Assembly (NCBI RefSeq): GCF_040147005.1
Contig: NZ_JAMSHO010000001.1
Span: forward strand, 62,001-126,000
Source: Halomonas sp. H10-9-1
Lineage (GTDB): Bacteria > Pseudomonadota > Gammaproteobacteria > Pseudomonadales > Halomonadaceae
Direction of reading: 5' to 3'
DNA length: 64,000 nt
The translations under genes and the position numbers were made by a program. Below are positions 38,786-48,441 of this stretch, piece by piece; the first letter of the stretch is position 1, and each line of letters begins with the position of its first letter. Below the pieces are notes generated by a model, which did not search any database, was not told the DNA's origin, and saw nothing but the letters and a program-made list of their open reading frames with translations.

Positions 38786-39292
38786 TTATAGCGCCGTGGC
38801 GTCCAGGGCGCCCTGCAGGCTCTCCTCCCAGCGCGTCGCCTCCTCGCCGGGGTGTCGCAGGGTCAGCGTCAGGCGGTAGGGCAGCAGCTCACGGTCGGAG
38901 AGCGAGAGGCGTGGGCCGTCGGCCATCAGGCGGCTCTCCAGGCGCCACTGGTTATCGCTGCTGTCGGTCAGGCTGGTGTTCCAGTCGAGCACCTGGGGGC
39001 CATCGCTGATTGCCAGCAGGGCGCGTACCAGGCTCTCGTTGAAGCGCGCGTTCTCGATGCCGAGGCTGGCGTTGATCTCGGGGCGCGCCAGCAGCAGCAC
39101 CTGGTCGCTGGGTGGCTGCGGTAGGTTCGGCGCCGACATCACCAGCGCGGCGGCGCGCTCGCCGAGGTTGAACAGCGCCTGGCGGATGCTGCTGTCGGGG
39201 CGTTCGGGGGGGGCGGCGCAGCCGGCGAGCAGGGCCGATGCCAGTGGGGTCAGTACCAGCAGGGTGGCCAGGCGAAGGGGCGCGGTCCTCAT
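38786..39292 (-). CDS. Hypothetical lipoprotein
   Basis: A 168-residue protein with a lipoprotein signal peptide; the lipobox is LLAGC, cysteine at about residue 25. The mature part contains SSIRQALFNLGERAAALVMSAPNLPQP and later beta-strand-rich sequence ending in WEESLQGALDATAL (described only by these parts). It is presumably anchored in the outer membrane. Its ATG overlaps the stop of the hydrolase gene by 4 bases, so the two are coupled. I do not recognise the family. Confidence 0.75.
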   Translation of the reverse strand: MRTAPLRLATLLVLTPLASALLAGCAAPPERPDSSIRQALFNLGERAAALVMSAPNLPQPPSDQVLLLARPEINASLGIENARFNESLVRALLAISDGPQVLDWNTSLTDSSDNQWRLESRLMADGPRLSLSDRELLPYRLTLTLRHPGEEATRWEESLQGALDATAL

Positions 39293-40272
39293 GATGTTGT
39301 GTCCTCCACTGCGGTGTCGGGCGCCAGGGCATCGATAAAGCGATCCAGGCTTTCAAACAGTGCCTGGCGGATGGGCTCCGCCTCATTGACCAGGTGGTGG
39401 CGCGCCTCAGGATGCAGATGCACCTGGGCGTTGGGAAACTTCTTCTTGAGTACCTCCAGGTTCCACTCCCAGTCCACGGTCAGATCCTGTTCACCCTGCA
39501 GGATCAGGGTCGGTACCGGGTTGGGGGGCAGCGCCAGCAGCCGCGGCATCCAGCGGCGCATGGCGCTCACCCAGTCCACCTCCACGCGGCTGGCCTGGAG
39601 CGGGTCCTGGTCGCGCAGGAAGGCGGCGAATTCGGCGTCGGTAGAGTTGTCGCGGAACTTGCGTGGGATGGAGCGCACGAAGGGGCCCACCAGCAGGTGC
39701 AGCCAGCTTGACTGACGCCAGCCCCAGGGTCGCACCAGCGGTGCCAGCAGGGCCAGGCCGGCCCAGCTGTCGTCCGCGCCGCGGGTCAGGGCGTCGGTGG
39801 CGAGGATCGCCGCGCCGGTGCTCTGGCCGATGCCCAGCCAGGGGTGCGGCGCCAGCCCTTCGGCCTCCAGGTGGTCCTGGAGGGCGTGCAGGCAGCCGCC
39901 ATAGTCGTCGAAGTCGGTAATCGAGGCGCGCTGGCCGCTGGAGAGGCCATGCCCGGGCAGATCCCAGAGCACCACTCGCCAGCCGCGCTCCAGCAGGCGT
40001 TCGAGCAGGTGGCGATAGAGCCCCAGGTGGTCGAAGTAGCCGTGGACCACGAAGGCCGTGCCGATGGGCTCGACGGGGCTCCATACCGAGGCCCACAGGC
40101 GGAAGGCGCCGGCCTCTAGGAAGCCCAGGTGCAGTCCCACGTGCCTGGCGAGCAGGGGCGCCAGGCCGTAGTGGCCCAGGTAGCGCTGCAGGTGGTCGCC
40201 GCCCGGCAGCTCGTCGGCGGGGTCGATCCAGCGGAAGGGTCCCAGGGCCTGCAGGGGGGTGAAATCGCTCAT
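39289..40272 (-). CDS. Alpha/beta hydrolase (lysophospholipase-like)
   Basis: Serine hydrolase of 327 residues. The nucleophile elbow is [11 protein letters not shown], the oxyanion region is [12 protein letters not shown], and the catalytic histidine is probably in [11 protein letters not shown]. There is no signal peptide. The ATG at 40272 ([10 protein letters not shown]) is preferred over an in-frame start 36 bases upstream. Monoacylglycerol lipase or lysophospholipase activity is likely, but not provable here. Translationally coupled to the lipoprotein gene. Confidence 0.88.
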   Translation of the reverse strand: MSDFTPLQALGPFRWIDPADELPGGDHLQRYLGHYGLAPLLARHVGLHLGFLEAGAFRLWASVWSPVEPIGTAFVVHGYFDHLGLYRHLLERLLERGWRVVLWDLPGHGLSSGQRASITDFDDYGGCLHALQDHLEAEGLAPHPWLGIGQSTGAAILATDALTRGADDSWAGLALLAPLVRPWGWRQSSWLHLLVGPFVRSIPRKFRDNSTDAEFAAFLRDQDPLQASRVEVDWVSAMRRWMPRLLALPPNPVPTLILQGEQDLTVDWEWNLEVLKKKFPNAQVHLHPEARHHLVNEAEPIRQALFESLDRFIDALAPDTAVEDTTS

Positions 40273-40505
40273 CGCATTCTCCACGGTGCGCCACCATGCT
40301 AGCGGCAAGCGCGAGGTGGCACCATGATTGCCGAGCGAACGGGCCTCGCGGTCTTATCTTTTGGTCGAGTCCCGGCGCTGGCGATGCCACTCCGGCTTTA
40401 CATATGGAACGATTTTCCACAAAATCAGAGCGACACAGTCACCCCAACCCTGTCGATGGCAGTCCGGTGTGTACCCGCCGCCTGCCCCATGCGAGGAGAT
40501 TCACC

Positions 40506-42680
40506 ATGACCCAGCGTGTCACGCGTCACCGCCTCCGGGTGGCCGCCGAACTGGACCGCTTCATCACCGAACAGGCGCTGCCGGGCACCGGCATCGACGC
40601 CGAGGCCTTCTGGGTCGGCGTCGATGCCCTCTTCCATGACTTGACGCCGAAGAACCGCGAACTTCTCGCCGAGCGTGACCGCCTGCAAGAGCAGCTCGAT
40701 ACCTGGCATCGGGAGAATCCTGGCCCGGTGCGTGACATGTCCGGCTATCGCGCCTTCCTCAAGGAGATCGGCTATCTGGTCGAGGCGCCGAGCTCGGTCA
40801 AGGTGAGCACCGCCAATGTCGATCGCGAGATCGCGATCCAGGCCGGCCCCCAGCTGGTGGTGCCGGTCAACAACGCCCGCTATGCGCTGAACGCCGCCAA
40901 TGCCCGCTGGGGCAGCCTCTACGACGCGCTCTATGGCACCGATGCCATCTCCGAGGAGAACGGCGCCGAGAAGGGCTCGAGCTTCAACCCCAAGCGTGGC
41001 GAGAAGGTCATCGCCTACGCCCGCGGCGTGCTGGATCGTGCCGCACCGCTGGCCACCGGCTCCCACCGCGATGCCGTCAAGTACGCCCTGCGTGACGGTC
41101 ACCTGGTGGTCACCCTCGAGGGTGGCCGCGAGAGCGGTCTCAAGGACGCCGGCAAGCTGGTGGGCTTCAACGGCCCGGCCGAGAGCCCCGAGGCGATCCT
41201 GCTGAGCAACCATGGCCTGCACCTGGAGATCCAGATCGATCCGACTCACCCGATCGGCAAGACCGATCCGGCCGGGGTCAAGGACGTGGTGGTCGAGGCC
41301 GCGCTGACCACCATCATGGACTGCGAGGACTCGGTGGCCGCGGTGGATGCCGAGGACAAGGTGGGCGTCTATGCCAGCTGGCTGGGCCTGATGAAGGGTG
41401 ACCTCGAGGAGCCGGTGGAGAAGGGCGGCAAGACCTTCACCCGTCGCCTGCATGCCGATCGCACCTGGCAGAACACCGACGGCGGCAGCGTGACCCTGCC
41501 GGGCCGCTCGCTGATGTTCGTGCGTAACGTCGGCCACCTGATGACCACTCCAGCGGTGCTCGACGGCGAGGGCAACGAGCTGCCCGAGGGCATTCTCGAC
41601 GGTATCATCACCAGCCTGCTCGCCCTGCATGACCTTAACAAGGGCGAGGGCGAGGCACGCAACTCTCGCGAAGGCTCGGTCTATATCGTCAAGCCCAAGA
41701 TGCACGGGCCCAAGGAAGTGGCGTTCGCCAACGAGCTGTTCGGTCGCATCGAGGACCTGCTGGGAATGGCGCGGGATACCCTGAAGATGGGCATCATGGA
41801 CGAGGAGCGCCGCACCTCGGTGAACCTGAAGGCGTGCATCGCCCAGGCGGCGTCGCGTGTGGTGTTCATCAACACCGGCTTCCTCGACCGCACCGGCGAC
41901 GAGATGCACACCGCCATGGAGGCGGGGCCGATGATCCGCAAGGGCGACATGAAGGGTGCCGCCTGGATCCACGCCTACGAGAAGAACAACGTCCAGGTTG
42001 GCCTGGCCTGTGGCCTGCGCGGCCGCGCCCAGATCGGCAAGGGCATGTGGGCCATGCCGGACCTGATGGCCGCTATGCTCGAGCAGAAGATCGGCCATCC
42101 CAAGGCCGGTGCCAACACCGCCTGGGTGCCGTCGCCGACCGCCGCCACCCTGCACGCCCTGCACTACCATCAGGTCGACGTCGCCACCCTGCAGCGCGAG
42201 CTTGAAGGCCAGGGCGCGCCGGACTGCCTGGATGAGCTGCTCAGTGTGCCGGTGGCCGAGAGCGCCGACTGGAGCAACGAGGAGCGCCAGCAGGAGCTCG
42301 ACAACAACTGCCAGGGCATCCTCGGCTACGTGGTGCGTTGGGTCGAGCATGGCGTGGGCTGTTCCAAGGTGCCGGACATCCACGACGTGGGCCTGATGGA
42401 GGACCGCGCCACCCTGCGCATCTCCAGCCAGCACATCGCCAACTGGCTGCATCACGGCGTGGTCGATGCCGCCCGCGTCCAGGAGACCCTGGAGCGCATG
42501 GCCAAGGTGGTCGACGCGCAGAACGCCGGTGACCCGGAGTACACGCCGATGAGCGCGAACTTCCAGGACTCCAGCGCCTTCCAGGCCGCCAGCGACCTGA
42601 TTTTCAAGGGACGCGAGCAGCCCTCCGGCTACACCGAGCCGCTGCTGCACCACTGGCGTGCGGTGCACAAGGCCAGGTAA
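40506..42680 (+). CDS. glcB: Malate synthase G
   Basis: Condenses glyoxylate and acetyl-CoA to malate (724 aa; E. coli GlcB has 723). It shows the active-site regions [28 protein letters not shown] [10 protein letters not shown], and [10 protein letters not shown], and ends with the C-terminal [20 protein letters not shown] lies before the ATG. It stands alone on the + strand; a G+C-rich hairpin follows. It links glyoxylate and acetyl-CoA catabolism to the TCA cycle. Confidence 0.97.
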   Translation: MTQRVTRHRLRVAAELDRFITEQALPGTGIDAEAFWVGVDALFHDLTPKNRELLAERDRLQEQLDTWHRENPGPVRDMSGYRAFLKEIGYLVEAPSSVKVSTANVDREIAIQAGPQLVVPVNNARYALNAANARWGSLYDALYGTDAISEENGAEKGSSFNPKRGEKVIAYARGVLDRAAPLATGSHRDAVKYALRDGHLVVTLEGGRESGLKDAGKLVGFNGPAESPEAILLSNHGLHLEIQIDPTHPIGKTDPAGVKDVVVEAALTTIMDCEDSVAAVDAEDKVGVYASWLGLMKGDLEEPVEKGGKTFTRRLHADRTWQNTDGGSVTLPGRSLMFVRNVGHLMTTPAVLDGEGNELPEGILDGIITSLLALHDLNKGEGEARNSREGSVYIVKPKMHGPKEVAFANELFGRIEDLLGMARDTLKMGIMDEERRTSVNLKACIAQAASRVVFINTGFLDRTGDEMHTAMEAGPMIRKGDMKGAAWIHAYEKNNVQVGLACGLRGRAQIGKGMWAMPDLMAAMLEQKIGHPKAGANTAWVPSPTAATLHALHYHQVDVATLQRELEGQGAPDCLDELLSVPVAESADWSNEERQQELDNNCQGILGYVVRWVEHGVGCSKVPDIHDVGLMEDRATLRISSQHIANWLHHGVVDAARVQETLERMAKVVDAQNAGDPEYTPMSANFQDSSAFQAASDLIFKGREQPSGYTEPLLHHWRAVHKAR

Positions 42681-42717
42681 CACCCCTCGTCTCGGCCTCC
42701 CCGGCCGAGGCATCGAG

Positions 42718-42753
42718 CCGACGCCCCCGCGGTCATGCCGCGGGGGGCGTCGG
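42718..42753 (+). terminator. Hairpin after glcB
   Basis: A 15-base arm (42718-42732) pairs with 42738-42753 with one bulged G and a five-base loop. No T run follows, so the terminator call is moderate. Confidence 0.55.
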
Positions 42754-42832
42754 CGTTCAGCCTCTGTCGATTCCTGCGGCGGTCGGCTATGGTGTGGGCT
42801 GTTTTCTCACGCGCTATCGCAGGGAGGCTTGC

Positions 42833-43246
42833 ATGCCCATGATGACCGCCGCCGCCATCGAGGATTTCCTCGACGAGATCTTCCCCCAGCGCATCGGCAC
42901 CATCGAGGCCGTCGATCATATGAAGGCCACCATGAGCCTGGCCATCGACGACGAGCACCTGCGCCCCGGTGCGAGCGTTTCCGGTCCCACCCTGATGGGC
43001 CTGGCCGACGTCTGCCTCTACGTGGCGATCCTCGCCGAGATCGGGCCGGAGCCGATGGCGGTGACCAGCGACCTGCACTGCCGTTTCCTGCGCCGCCCCC
43101 GTGGCGACCGCGATATCATCGCCACGGCGCGCCTGCTCAAGCTGGGGCGTCGCCTGGCGGTGGGCGAGGTGCAGCTCTTCTCCGCCGGGCAGGAGGAGCC
43201 GGTGGCCCTGGTCACCGCCACCTACGCCCTGCCCGATCGCGACTGA
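42833..43246 (+). CDS. PaaI-type hot-dog thioesterase family protein
   Basis: A 137-residue hot-dog protein. The segment RPGASVSGPTLMGLADVCLYVAI includes the helix that follows the strand and carries the catalytic aspartate of the PaaI/4HBT type. The ATG at 42833 follows AGGGAGG; a longer frame upstream is unlikely. It is a single gene between glcB and a convergent DUF423 gene. Substrate unknown. Confidence 0.82.
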   Translation: MPMMTAAAIEDFLDEIFPQRIGTIEAVDHMKATMSLAIDDEHLRPGASVSGPTLMGLADVCLYVAILAEIGPEPMAVTSDLHCRFLRRPRGDRDIIATARLLKLGRRLAVGEVQLFSAGQEEPVALVTATYALPDRD

Positions 43247-43252
43247 CGCGCC

Positions 43253-43627
43253 TCAGCGGCCGCGCAGGACGGCCCCGGCCAGCGCCAGCCAGCCGCCGAT
43301 CATCAGCACTCCGCCGATCGGTGTGATCATGCCAAGTCCCGTCGCGCCGGTGAGCGCCATGGCGTAGAGTGAACCGGAGAAAAGCGTGCTGCCGGATGCC
43401 CATAGCCCCATGGCCAGCCGCTGGCCGGCGATCGGGCAAGAGGCGCGCCAGGCGAGCACGGCCAGCAGTGCCAGGGTATGCCACGCCTGGTAGCGCACCC
43501 CGGTCGCGAAGGCCGCCGCCAGTCGCGGGGCCAGCTGTCCCTCCAGGGCGTGGGCGCCGAAGGCGCCGGCGACCACCACCAGGGCGCCGGACAGCGCCGC
43601 GACCAGCCACCATCCCCTGTCGTGCAT
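43253..43627 (-). CDS. DUF423 family membrane protein
   Basis: A 124-residue membrane protein with four hydrophobic segments. [18 protein letters not shown] and [22 protein letters not shown] (key parts [10 protein letters not shown] and GMITPIGG) are the family marks (YgdD type). GAGGAG precedes the ATG. Function not known. Confidence 0.9.
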   Translation of the reverse strand: MHDRGWWLVAALSGALVVVAGAFGAHALEGQLAPRLAAAFATGVRYQAWHTLALLAVLAWRASCPIAGQRLAMGLWASGSTLFSGSLYAMALTGATGLGMITPIGGVLMIGGWLALAGAVLRGR

Positions 43628-43752
43628 CTCGGTCTCCTCGCGGTTGTCTGGATTCGGACGCTACCGTACCCCGCGGCGGCCTTAGCCGCTACAATACGCG
43701 CCCCCGATTCATCCAAGCCCAGAAGATTCCGTCCAGAGAGTTGTCCCGCGCC

Positions 43753-44517
43753 ATGACCGACCCCCATCACGACGACAAGACCACCGGCCCGGAGGGAGCG
43801 GATGCCCCGCTGCACCGCCGCGGCATCAAGAGCTATGTGCTGCGTGCCGGGCGCATGACCCAGGCCCAGACCCGCGGGCTCGAGGAGGTGTGGCCGCGGC
43901 TGGGGCTGACCCTGGCCGACGGTCGTCAGGCGCTCGAAACGCTGTTCGGTCGCCGCGCGCCCTGCGTGGTGGAGATCGGCTTCGGCATGGGCGCCTCGCT
44001 GGTGGAGCAGGCCGAAACCCACCCGGGCACCGACTTCATCGGCATCGAGGTGCATGCGCCGGGCGTCGGCAAGCTGCTCGACGAGGTCGACAAGCGCGGC
44101 CTCACCAACCTGCGCGTCTACCGAGAGGACGCCCTGCGGGTGCTCGAGGAGTGCCTGCCCGAGGCGAGCCTCGACGCCGTGCAGCTGTTCTTCCCCGACC
44201 CCTGGCCCAAGAAGAAGCACCACAAGCGGCGTATCGTGCAGCCCGCCTTCGTCGAGCTGGTGCGCACGCGGCTGAAGGTCGGCGGCACCTTCCACCTGGC
44301 CACCGATTGGGAGGCCTACGCCGAGTGGATGGCCGAGGTAATGGATGCCGCCCCGGGTTTCGCCAACACCGCAGGGCCCGAGACCGCCCCCTATGTGCCG
44401 CGGCCGGCGTTCCGTCCGTTGACCAAGTTCGAGGCCCGCGGGGAGCGGCTGGGGCATGGCGTCTGGGATCTCATCTATCGCCGCACCGGTGATTCTGTCG
44501 TCGCTTCAAGCGGTTAG
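43753..44517 (+). CDS. trmB: tRNA (guanine-N7)-methyltransferase
   Basis: SAM-dependent enzyme (254 aa) that makes m7G46 in tRNAs. Class I SAM fold with [31 protein letters not shown] and the catalytic [15 protein letters not shown]. The N-terminal 35 residues are variable, as is usual. The ATG at 43753 was chosen from the usual TrmB N-terminus; the frame upstream lies antisense to the DUF423 gene. Confidence 0.95.
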   Translation: MTDPHHDDKTTGPEGADAPLHRRGIKSYVLRAGRMTQAQTRGLEEVWPRLGLTLADGRQALETLFGRRAPCVVEIGFGMGASLVEQAETHPGTDFIGIEVHAPGVGKLLDEVDKRGLTNLRVYREDALRVLEECLPEASLDAVQLFFPDPWPKKKHHKRRIVQPAFVELVRTRLKVGGTFHLATDWEAYAEWMAEVMDAAPGFANTAGPETAPYVPRPAFRPLTKFEARGERLGHGVWDLIYRRTGDSVVASSG

Positions 44518-44631
44518 GCTGTCAAATGAAAATGGGTCATGATGTTTGGTGTTTTTAACCAGATATAGGGCTTGCTGACTAGATATTGTCTATATATGGT
44601 AGTCGGGCCGCGGGTGAGCAGAGGGCCTGTC

Positions 44632-44652
44632 ACCGACATGATGCATGTCAGT
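44632..44652 (+). promoter_or_regulatory. Dyad upstream of ubiT
   Basis: GACATG-ATG-CATGTC (44635-44649) extends on both sides with CAC/GTG. A possible -10 TAGGAT is at 44674-44679, about 34 bases from the dyad centre, as for an activator site overlapping -35. The binding protein is unknown; it is not a TTGAT-N4-ATCAA site. Confidence 0.4.
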
Positions 44653-44728
44653 GCAGCCCCGGGAGCACCGGCCTAGGATAAACGGTTCGGCGGCCCTGGC
44701 CGCATGGTTACCCTTCAGGAGAGCTGTC

Positions 44729-45223
44729 ATGTCCCTGCCGTTGTTGCCTTTACCGTTACAAGCCCTGCCGCGTCCTCCCGCCCCCGTCCATCTGATTCGC
44801 GCCCTCGATCCGCGCGTGCCGGTCGGCCTGAAGCGTCGTCTGGTGGAACCGTTGCTCAATCGCACCTTCGCCGAGCCCCTGGCCGAGGGGGAGTTCGACG
44901 CCCTGGAGGGGCGCCGCATTACCCTGGCCATCGAGGATATCGGCGTGGCCCTGACGCTCACCCTGGAGGGCGAGCGCCTGGCGGTGTGCACCGAGCCTGG
45001 CGAGGCCACCATCCGTGGTGGCTGGCGGGAGTTCCTCTGCCTGGCCACCCGCCGCGAGGATCCCGATGCGCTGTTCTTCCAGCGCCGGCTGCTGATCGAG
45101 GGCGACACCGAACTGGGCCTGATGGTCAAGAACCTGCTCGACGGTCGCGAGGAGGGACTGGCCCAGGGCCCCTTCGGCGAGCTGCTGGTGCGCCTGGAGC
45201 GGCTGGCAAGACGTACGGGCTGA
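44729..45223 (+). CDS. ubiT: Anaerobic ubiquinone biosynthesis accessory factor UbiT (SCP2 domain)
   Basis: SCP2 lipid-binding protein of 164 residues that carries ubiquinone precursors for the oxygen-independent UbiUV hydroxylations. The signature ALFFQRRLLIEGDTELGLMVKNLLD (key part FQRRLLIEGDTELGL) is very close to E. coli YhbT/UbiT. The ATG at 44729 follows AGGAGAG. Its partners ubiU-ubiV are 11 kb away at 56.6-58.6 kb. It lies 38 bases before nrdJ, with which it is probably co-transcribed. Confidence 0.93.
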   Translation: MSLPLLPLPLQALPRPPAPVHLIRALDPRVPVGLKRRLVEPLLNRTFAEPLAEGEFDALEGRRITLAIEDIGVALTLTLEGERLAVCTEPGEATIRGGWREFLCLATRREDPDALFFQRRLLIEGDTELGLMVKNLLDGREEGLAQGPFGELLVRLERLARRTG

Positions 45224-45261
45224 TTTTTTTCGATTAACGCATTTCTTCCGGAGCCATCCGA

Positions 45262-47373
45262 ATGAGCACTTCCACCAAGCCAGTGAAGTCATCCAACGAG
45301 GTGCCCCTGCAGGGGCCGTCCCGCGACATCTGGGACTCCAAGTACCGCCTCAAGGACCGTCACGGCCAGCCCGTGGACCAGGACGTGGCCGCCACCTGGG
45401 ATCGCGTGGCCCGGGCGCTGGCCGCGGTGGAAGGCAAGCAGGCCAACACCTGGCTGGCGAAGTTCCGCTGGGCGCTGGAGAACGGTGCCATCCCCGCCGG
45501 GCGAATCATGTCCAACGCCGGCGCCGAGGCCTACAAGCCGGCGGTGAGCCTGATCAACTGCACGGTGTCGCGCACCATCCGCGACTCCATGCACGATATC
45601 CTCGACTCCGTGGTGGATGCCGGCATGACCCTCAAGGCGGGCTGCGGCATCGGCTACGACTTCTCCACCCTGCGCCACAAGGGCGCCTTCGTGTTCGGCG
45701 CCGGGGCCGGCACCAACGGCCCCCTGGCGTTCATGGATATCTACGACAAGATGTGCTTCACGGTGGCTTCCGCGGGCGGTCGCCGCGGCGCCCAGATGGG
45801 CACCTTCGACGTCGGCCACCCCGACGTGCGCCAGTTCATCGAGGCCAAGCGCGAGGCGGGCCGCCTGCGCCAGTTCAACCTCAGCCTGCTGATCACCGAC
45901 GAGTTCATGGAGGCAGTGAAGCACGACGCCGAGTGGCCCCTGGCCTTCCCGCTGCACGCGGGCGAGAAGGATGACGTCCAGGAGAGCGAGCTGATCTACC
46001 GCGACTGGCCGGTGGTGGAGGAGGGCTACACCGTCGACGCCGAGGGCCGCGTGGCCTGCCGCATCGTCGAGGTGATCAAGGCCCGCGAGCTGTGGGATAC
46101 CATCATGCGCTCCACCTACGACTACGCCGAGCCGGGCTTCATCCTGATCGACCAGGTCAATCGGATGAACAACAACTGGTTCTGCGAGGAGATCCGCGCC
46201 ACCAACCCCTGCGGCGAGCAGCCGCTGCCCCCCGAGGGCGCCTGCCTGCTGGGCTCGGTGAACCTGACCCGCTTCGTCATCGATCCCTTCGGCAAGACGC
46301 CGCGCTTCGACTGGGAGCGCTACCGCCAGGTGGTGGCCATCTTCACCCGTATGCTCGACAACGTGGTGGAGATCAGCGGCCTGCCGCTTTCGGGCCAGCG
46401 CCGCGAGATCGAGGCCAAGCGCCGCCACGGCATGGGCTTCCTGGGCCTGGGCTCGACCCTGACCATGCTCAAGATCCCCTATGGCTCGCCGGAGTCGTTG
46501 GCCTTCACCGAGGAGGTGAGCCGCAACCTGGCCATCGAGGGCTGGAAGCAGGCTCTCGAGCTCTCCCGCGAGAAGGGCATGGCCCCGGCGCTGGCCGAGG
46601 ACTATGAGATTACCCCGAAGATGCTGCGCGAGCGTCCCGAGCTGAAGAAGGACGGCTACGAGATCGGCGACAAGGTGCCCGGTCGCATCCTGCACGCCCG
46701 CTACAGCCGCTACATGCAGAAGGTCGCCGAGGTGGAGCCGGAGCTGGTCGCCCAGCTCGCCGAGCACGGTGCGCGCTTCACCCACCATAGCTCCATCGCG
46801 CCCACCGGCACCATTTCGCTGTCGCTGGGCAACAACGCCTCCAACGGCATCGAGCCGTCGTTCTCGCACCGCTACTTCCGCAACGTCATCCAGGCGGGCA
46901 AGAAGACCAAGGAGCAGGTCGAGGTGGTTTCCTTCGAGCTGGCGGCCTACCGCCACTTCATCGCCGCCGACGCCGTGGAGAGCGACCTGCCCGACTACTT
47001 CATCACCGCCGATGCGGTGAGTCCCAAGCAGCACGTGGCGGTGCAGGCCGCCGCCCAGGCGTGGGTCGACTCGGCGATCTCCAAGACGGTGAACGTGCCC
47101 ACCGAGTTCCCCTTCGAGGAGTTCAAGGACCTCTACCTCGATGCCTACCAGAGCAAGCTCAAGGGCTGCACCACCTTCCGCTTCAACCCCGAGGCCTTCC
47201 AGGGCGTGCTGGTGCGCGAGGACGACCTCAAGAACACCACCTACGTGTTCGAGCTGGAGAACGGCGAGAGCGTGGAGCTGGCCGGCGATGAGAAGGTCAT
47301 CTACGACGGCGAGGAGCACAACGCGGCGAACCTCTATGATGCGTTGAAGGAAGGCACCTATGGCAAGTGGTAA
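45262..47373 (+). CDS. nrdJ: B12-dependent (class II) ribonucleotide reductase, large part
   Basis: Adenosylcobalamin-dependent reductase (703 aa) that works with or without oxygen. Active-site landmarks are SLINCTVSRTI, NPCGEQPLPPEGACLLGSVNL and APTGTISLSLGNNASNGIEP. It is the NrdJa half of a split class II enzyme; the C-terminal redox tail is in the next gene. No NrdR box or cobalamin riboswitch was seen upstream. Likely co-transcribed with ubiT, both useful at low oxygen. Confidence 0.94.
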   Translation: MSTSTKPVKSSNEVPLQGPSRDIWDSKYRLKDRHGQPVDQDVAATWDRVARALAAVEGKQANTWLAKFRWALENGAIPAGRIMSNAGAEAYKPAVSLINCTVSRTIRDSMHDILDSVVDAGMTLKAGCGIGYDFSTLRHKGAFVFGAGAGTNGPLAFMDIYDKMCFTVASAGGRRGAQMGTFDVGHPDVRQFIEAKREAGRLRQFNLSLLITDEFMEAVKHDAEWPLAFPLHAGEKDDVQESELIYRDWPVVEEGYTVDAEGRVACRIVEVIKARELWDTIMRSTYDYAEPGFILIDQVNRMNNNWFCEEIRATNPCGEQPLPPEGACLLGSVNLTRFVIDPFGKTPRFDWERYRQVVAIFTRMLDNVVEISGLPLSGQRREIEAKRRHGMGFLGLGSTLTMLKIPYGSPESLAFTEEVSRNLAIEGWKQALELSREKGMAPALAEDYEITPKMLRERPELKKDGYEIGDKVPGRILHARYSRYMQKVAEVEPELVAQLAEHGARFTHHSSIAPTGTISLSLGNNASNGIEPSFSHRYFRNVIQAGKKTKEQVEVVSFELAAYRHFIAADAVESDLPDYFITADAVSPKQHVAVQAAAQAWVDSAISKTVNVPTEFPFEEFKDLYLDAYQSKLKGCTTFRFNPEAFQGVLVREDDLKNTTYVFELENGESVELAGDEKVIYDGEEHNAANLYDALKEGTYGKW

Positions 47374-47448
47374 TTACGGCACTTGCCGGATCAGCCCCGA
47401 GCGATGGATGCCCAGTGCCACCCAACAACTTTCCGGAGGAGCCCTCTG

Positions 47449-48201
47449 ATGGCCGTCGAGATCAATTCCAAGATCGTGTCCTACAGCGTTAAGAAGGCGG
47501 TGGAAGCGCCGCCGCTGGCCGAGGAGAACCCACTCACGGTGCGCATCCCCTCGCGTCCCGAGGGCACCCTGGAAGCCGTGTCGGAGAAGATCTCCTACGT
47601 CGGTGCCGAGGGCCGCAAGAAGGTCTACCTGCTGGTCTCCTTCATGCCCGTGGAGGGCGTGCTCAATGGCAAGCGGGTGGTGATCGAGCGTCCGGTGGAG
47701 TTCTTCTTCCCCTCCGGCCAGCTCTCCAGCGAACACCAGTGGATCACCGCCACCATGCGCAGCCTGTCGCTGGCCGCCCGCGGTGGCTACGTCACCCAGG
47801 CAGTGGCCGACCTGCGCAAGGTGGCCTGGGACAAGGGCCTGGTGCGCTGCGGCATGAACCGCTGGGGCAAGCCGGTATTCCACGACTCCGAGGTGGCGGC
47901 CATCGCCTGGTCGATCCAGCAGATCCTCTACCGCCGCGGCTTCCTCGACCAGGATGGCAACCAGGTGCCGGTGGAGGAGCTGGTGGCCCGCTACGCCCAG
48001 CGCCAGGCCAGCGGCCACCTGTGGATGCCGCCCACCGCGGAGGAGATCGAGCAGGCCGAGCGCAAGGCCGAGGAGGCCGCCCATGCCAAGGCCGACGGCC
48101 CCACCGTGGTGGGCCACTGTCCCGAGTGCAACGGCGAGCTGGTCATGATGGACGGCTGCCCCACCTGCTACTCCGGCTGCGGCTGGTCGAAGTGCGGCTG
48201 A
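47449..48201 (+). CDS. nrdJb: B12-dependent ribonucleotide reductase, small part NrdJb
   Basis: A 250-residue protein that carries the C-terminal redox/zinc tail of class II reductase, GHCPECNGEL and GCPTCYSGCGWSKCG. The thiol tail re-reduces the active site. GGAGGAG stands before the ATG at 47449; an in-frame start 66 bases upstream is not supported. It lies 75 bases after nrdJa and ends the operon. A degraded copy of its last 31 codons is at 52601-52699. Confidence 0.92.
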   Translation: MAVEINSKIVSYSVKKAVEAPPLAEENPLTVRIPSRPEGTLEAVSEKISYVGAEGRKKVYLLVSFMPVEGVLNGKRVVIERPVEFFFPSGQLSSEHQWITATMRSLSLAARGGYVTQAVADLRKVAWDKGLVRCGMNRWGKPVFHDSEVAAIAWSIQQILYRRGFLDQDGNQVPVEELVARYAQRQASGHLWMPPTAEEIEQAERKAEEAAHAKADGPTVVGHCPECNGELVMMDGCPTCYSGCGWSKCG

Positions 48202-48247
48202 GCCATTGGGCTCAGCGGGCGGGGCCGCTCCCCGATAGGCAGTAGCC

Positions 48248-48282
48248 AAGGAGCCCGGCGTGCTTTGCACGCCGGGCTCCTT
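48248..48282 (+). terminator. Terminator after nrdJb
   Basis: A perfect 16-bp stem (48248-48263 with 48267-48282) with a TTT loop, followed by GATG. It is very stable, but has only two terminal T residues. Confidence 0.75.
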
Positions 48283-48302
48283 GATGCCGGGCGGTGACCT
48301 AG

Positions 48303-48441
48303 GCTATGTCCGAAAACTGGCTGCGCTCGGCCATACGGCGTTAAAAATCGACTCAAAGTACTCATTTACACCCCGTAAACTCCGTCTTTTCGCCGATTTT
48401 TGCCTTGTTTGACCTTCGCTCGCCGACTTTTCAGACAAAGC
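48303..48441. mobile_element. MITE-like 139-bp element flanked by CTAG
   Basis: The ends GCTATGTCCGAAAA and GCTTTGTCTGAAAA (complement of the right end) are imperfect inverted repeats; an inner pair TAAAAATCG / CGATTTTTG lies at about 48342-48350 and 48393-48401. CTAG flanks both ends (48299-48302 and 48442-48445) and may be the target duplication. The right CTAG supplies the stop codon of the neighbouring leftward gene. No coding capacity. I recall closely similar intergenic repeats in Halomonas and relatives, unverified. Confidence 0.72.

Noticed and set aside
40425..42713. 762-codon leftward open frame opposite glcB
   Set aside because: Antisense shadow of malate synthase G, with no recognisable domain.
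44518..44728. Cobalamin riboswitch or NrdR boxes upstream of ubiT-nrdJ
   Set aside because: No B12-box-like sequence and no paired NrdR boxes could be recognised.
45289..47319. 676-codon leftward open frame opposite nrdJ
   Set aside because: Antisense shadow of a clear class II reductase gene.
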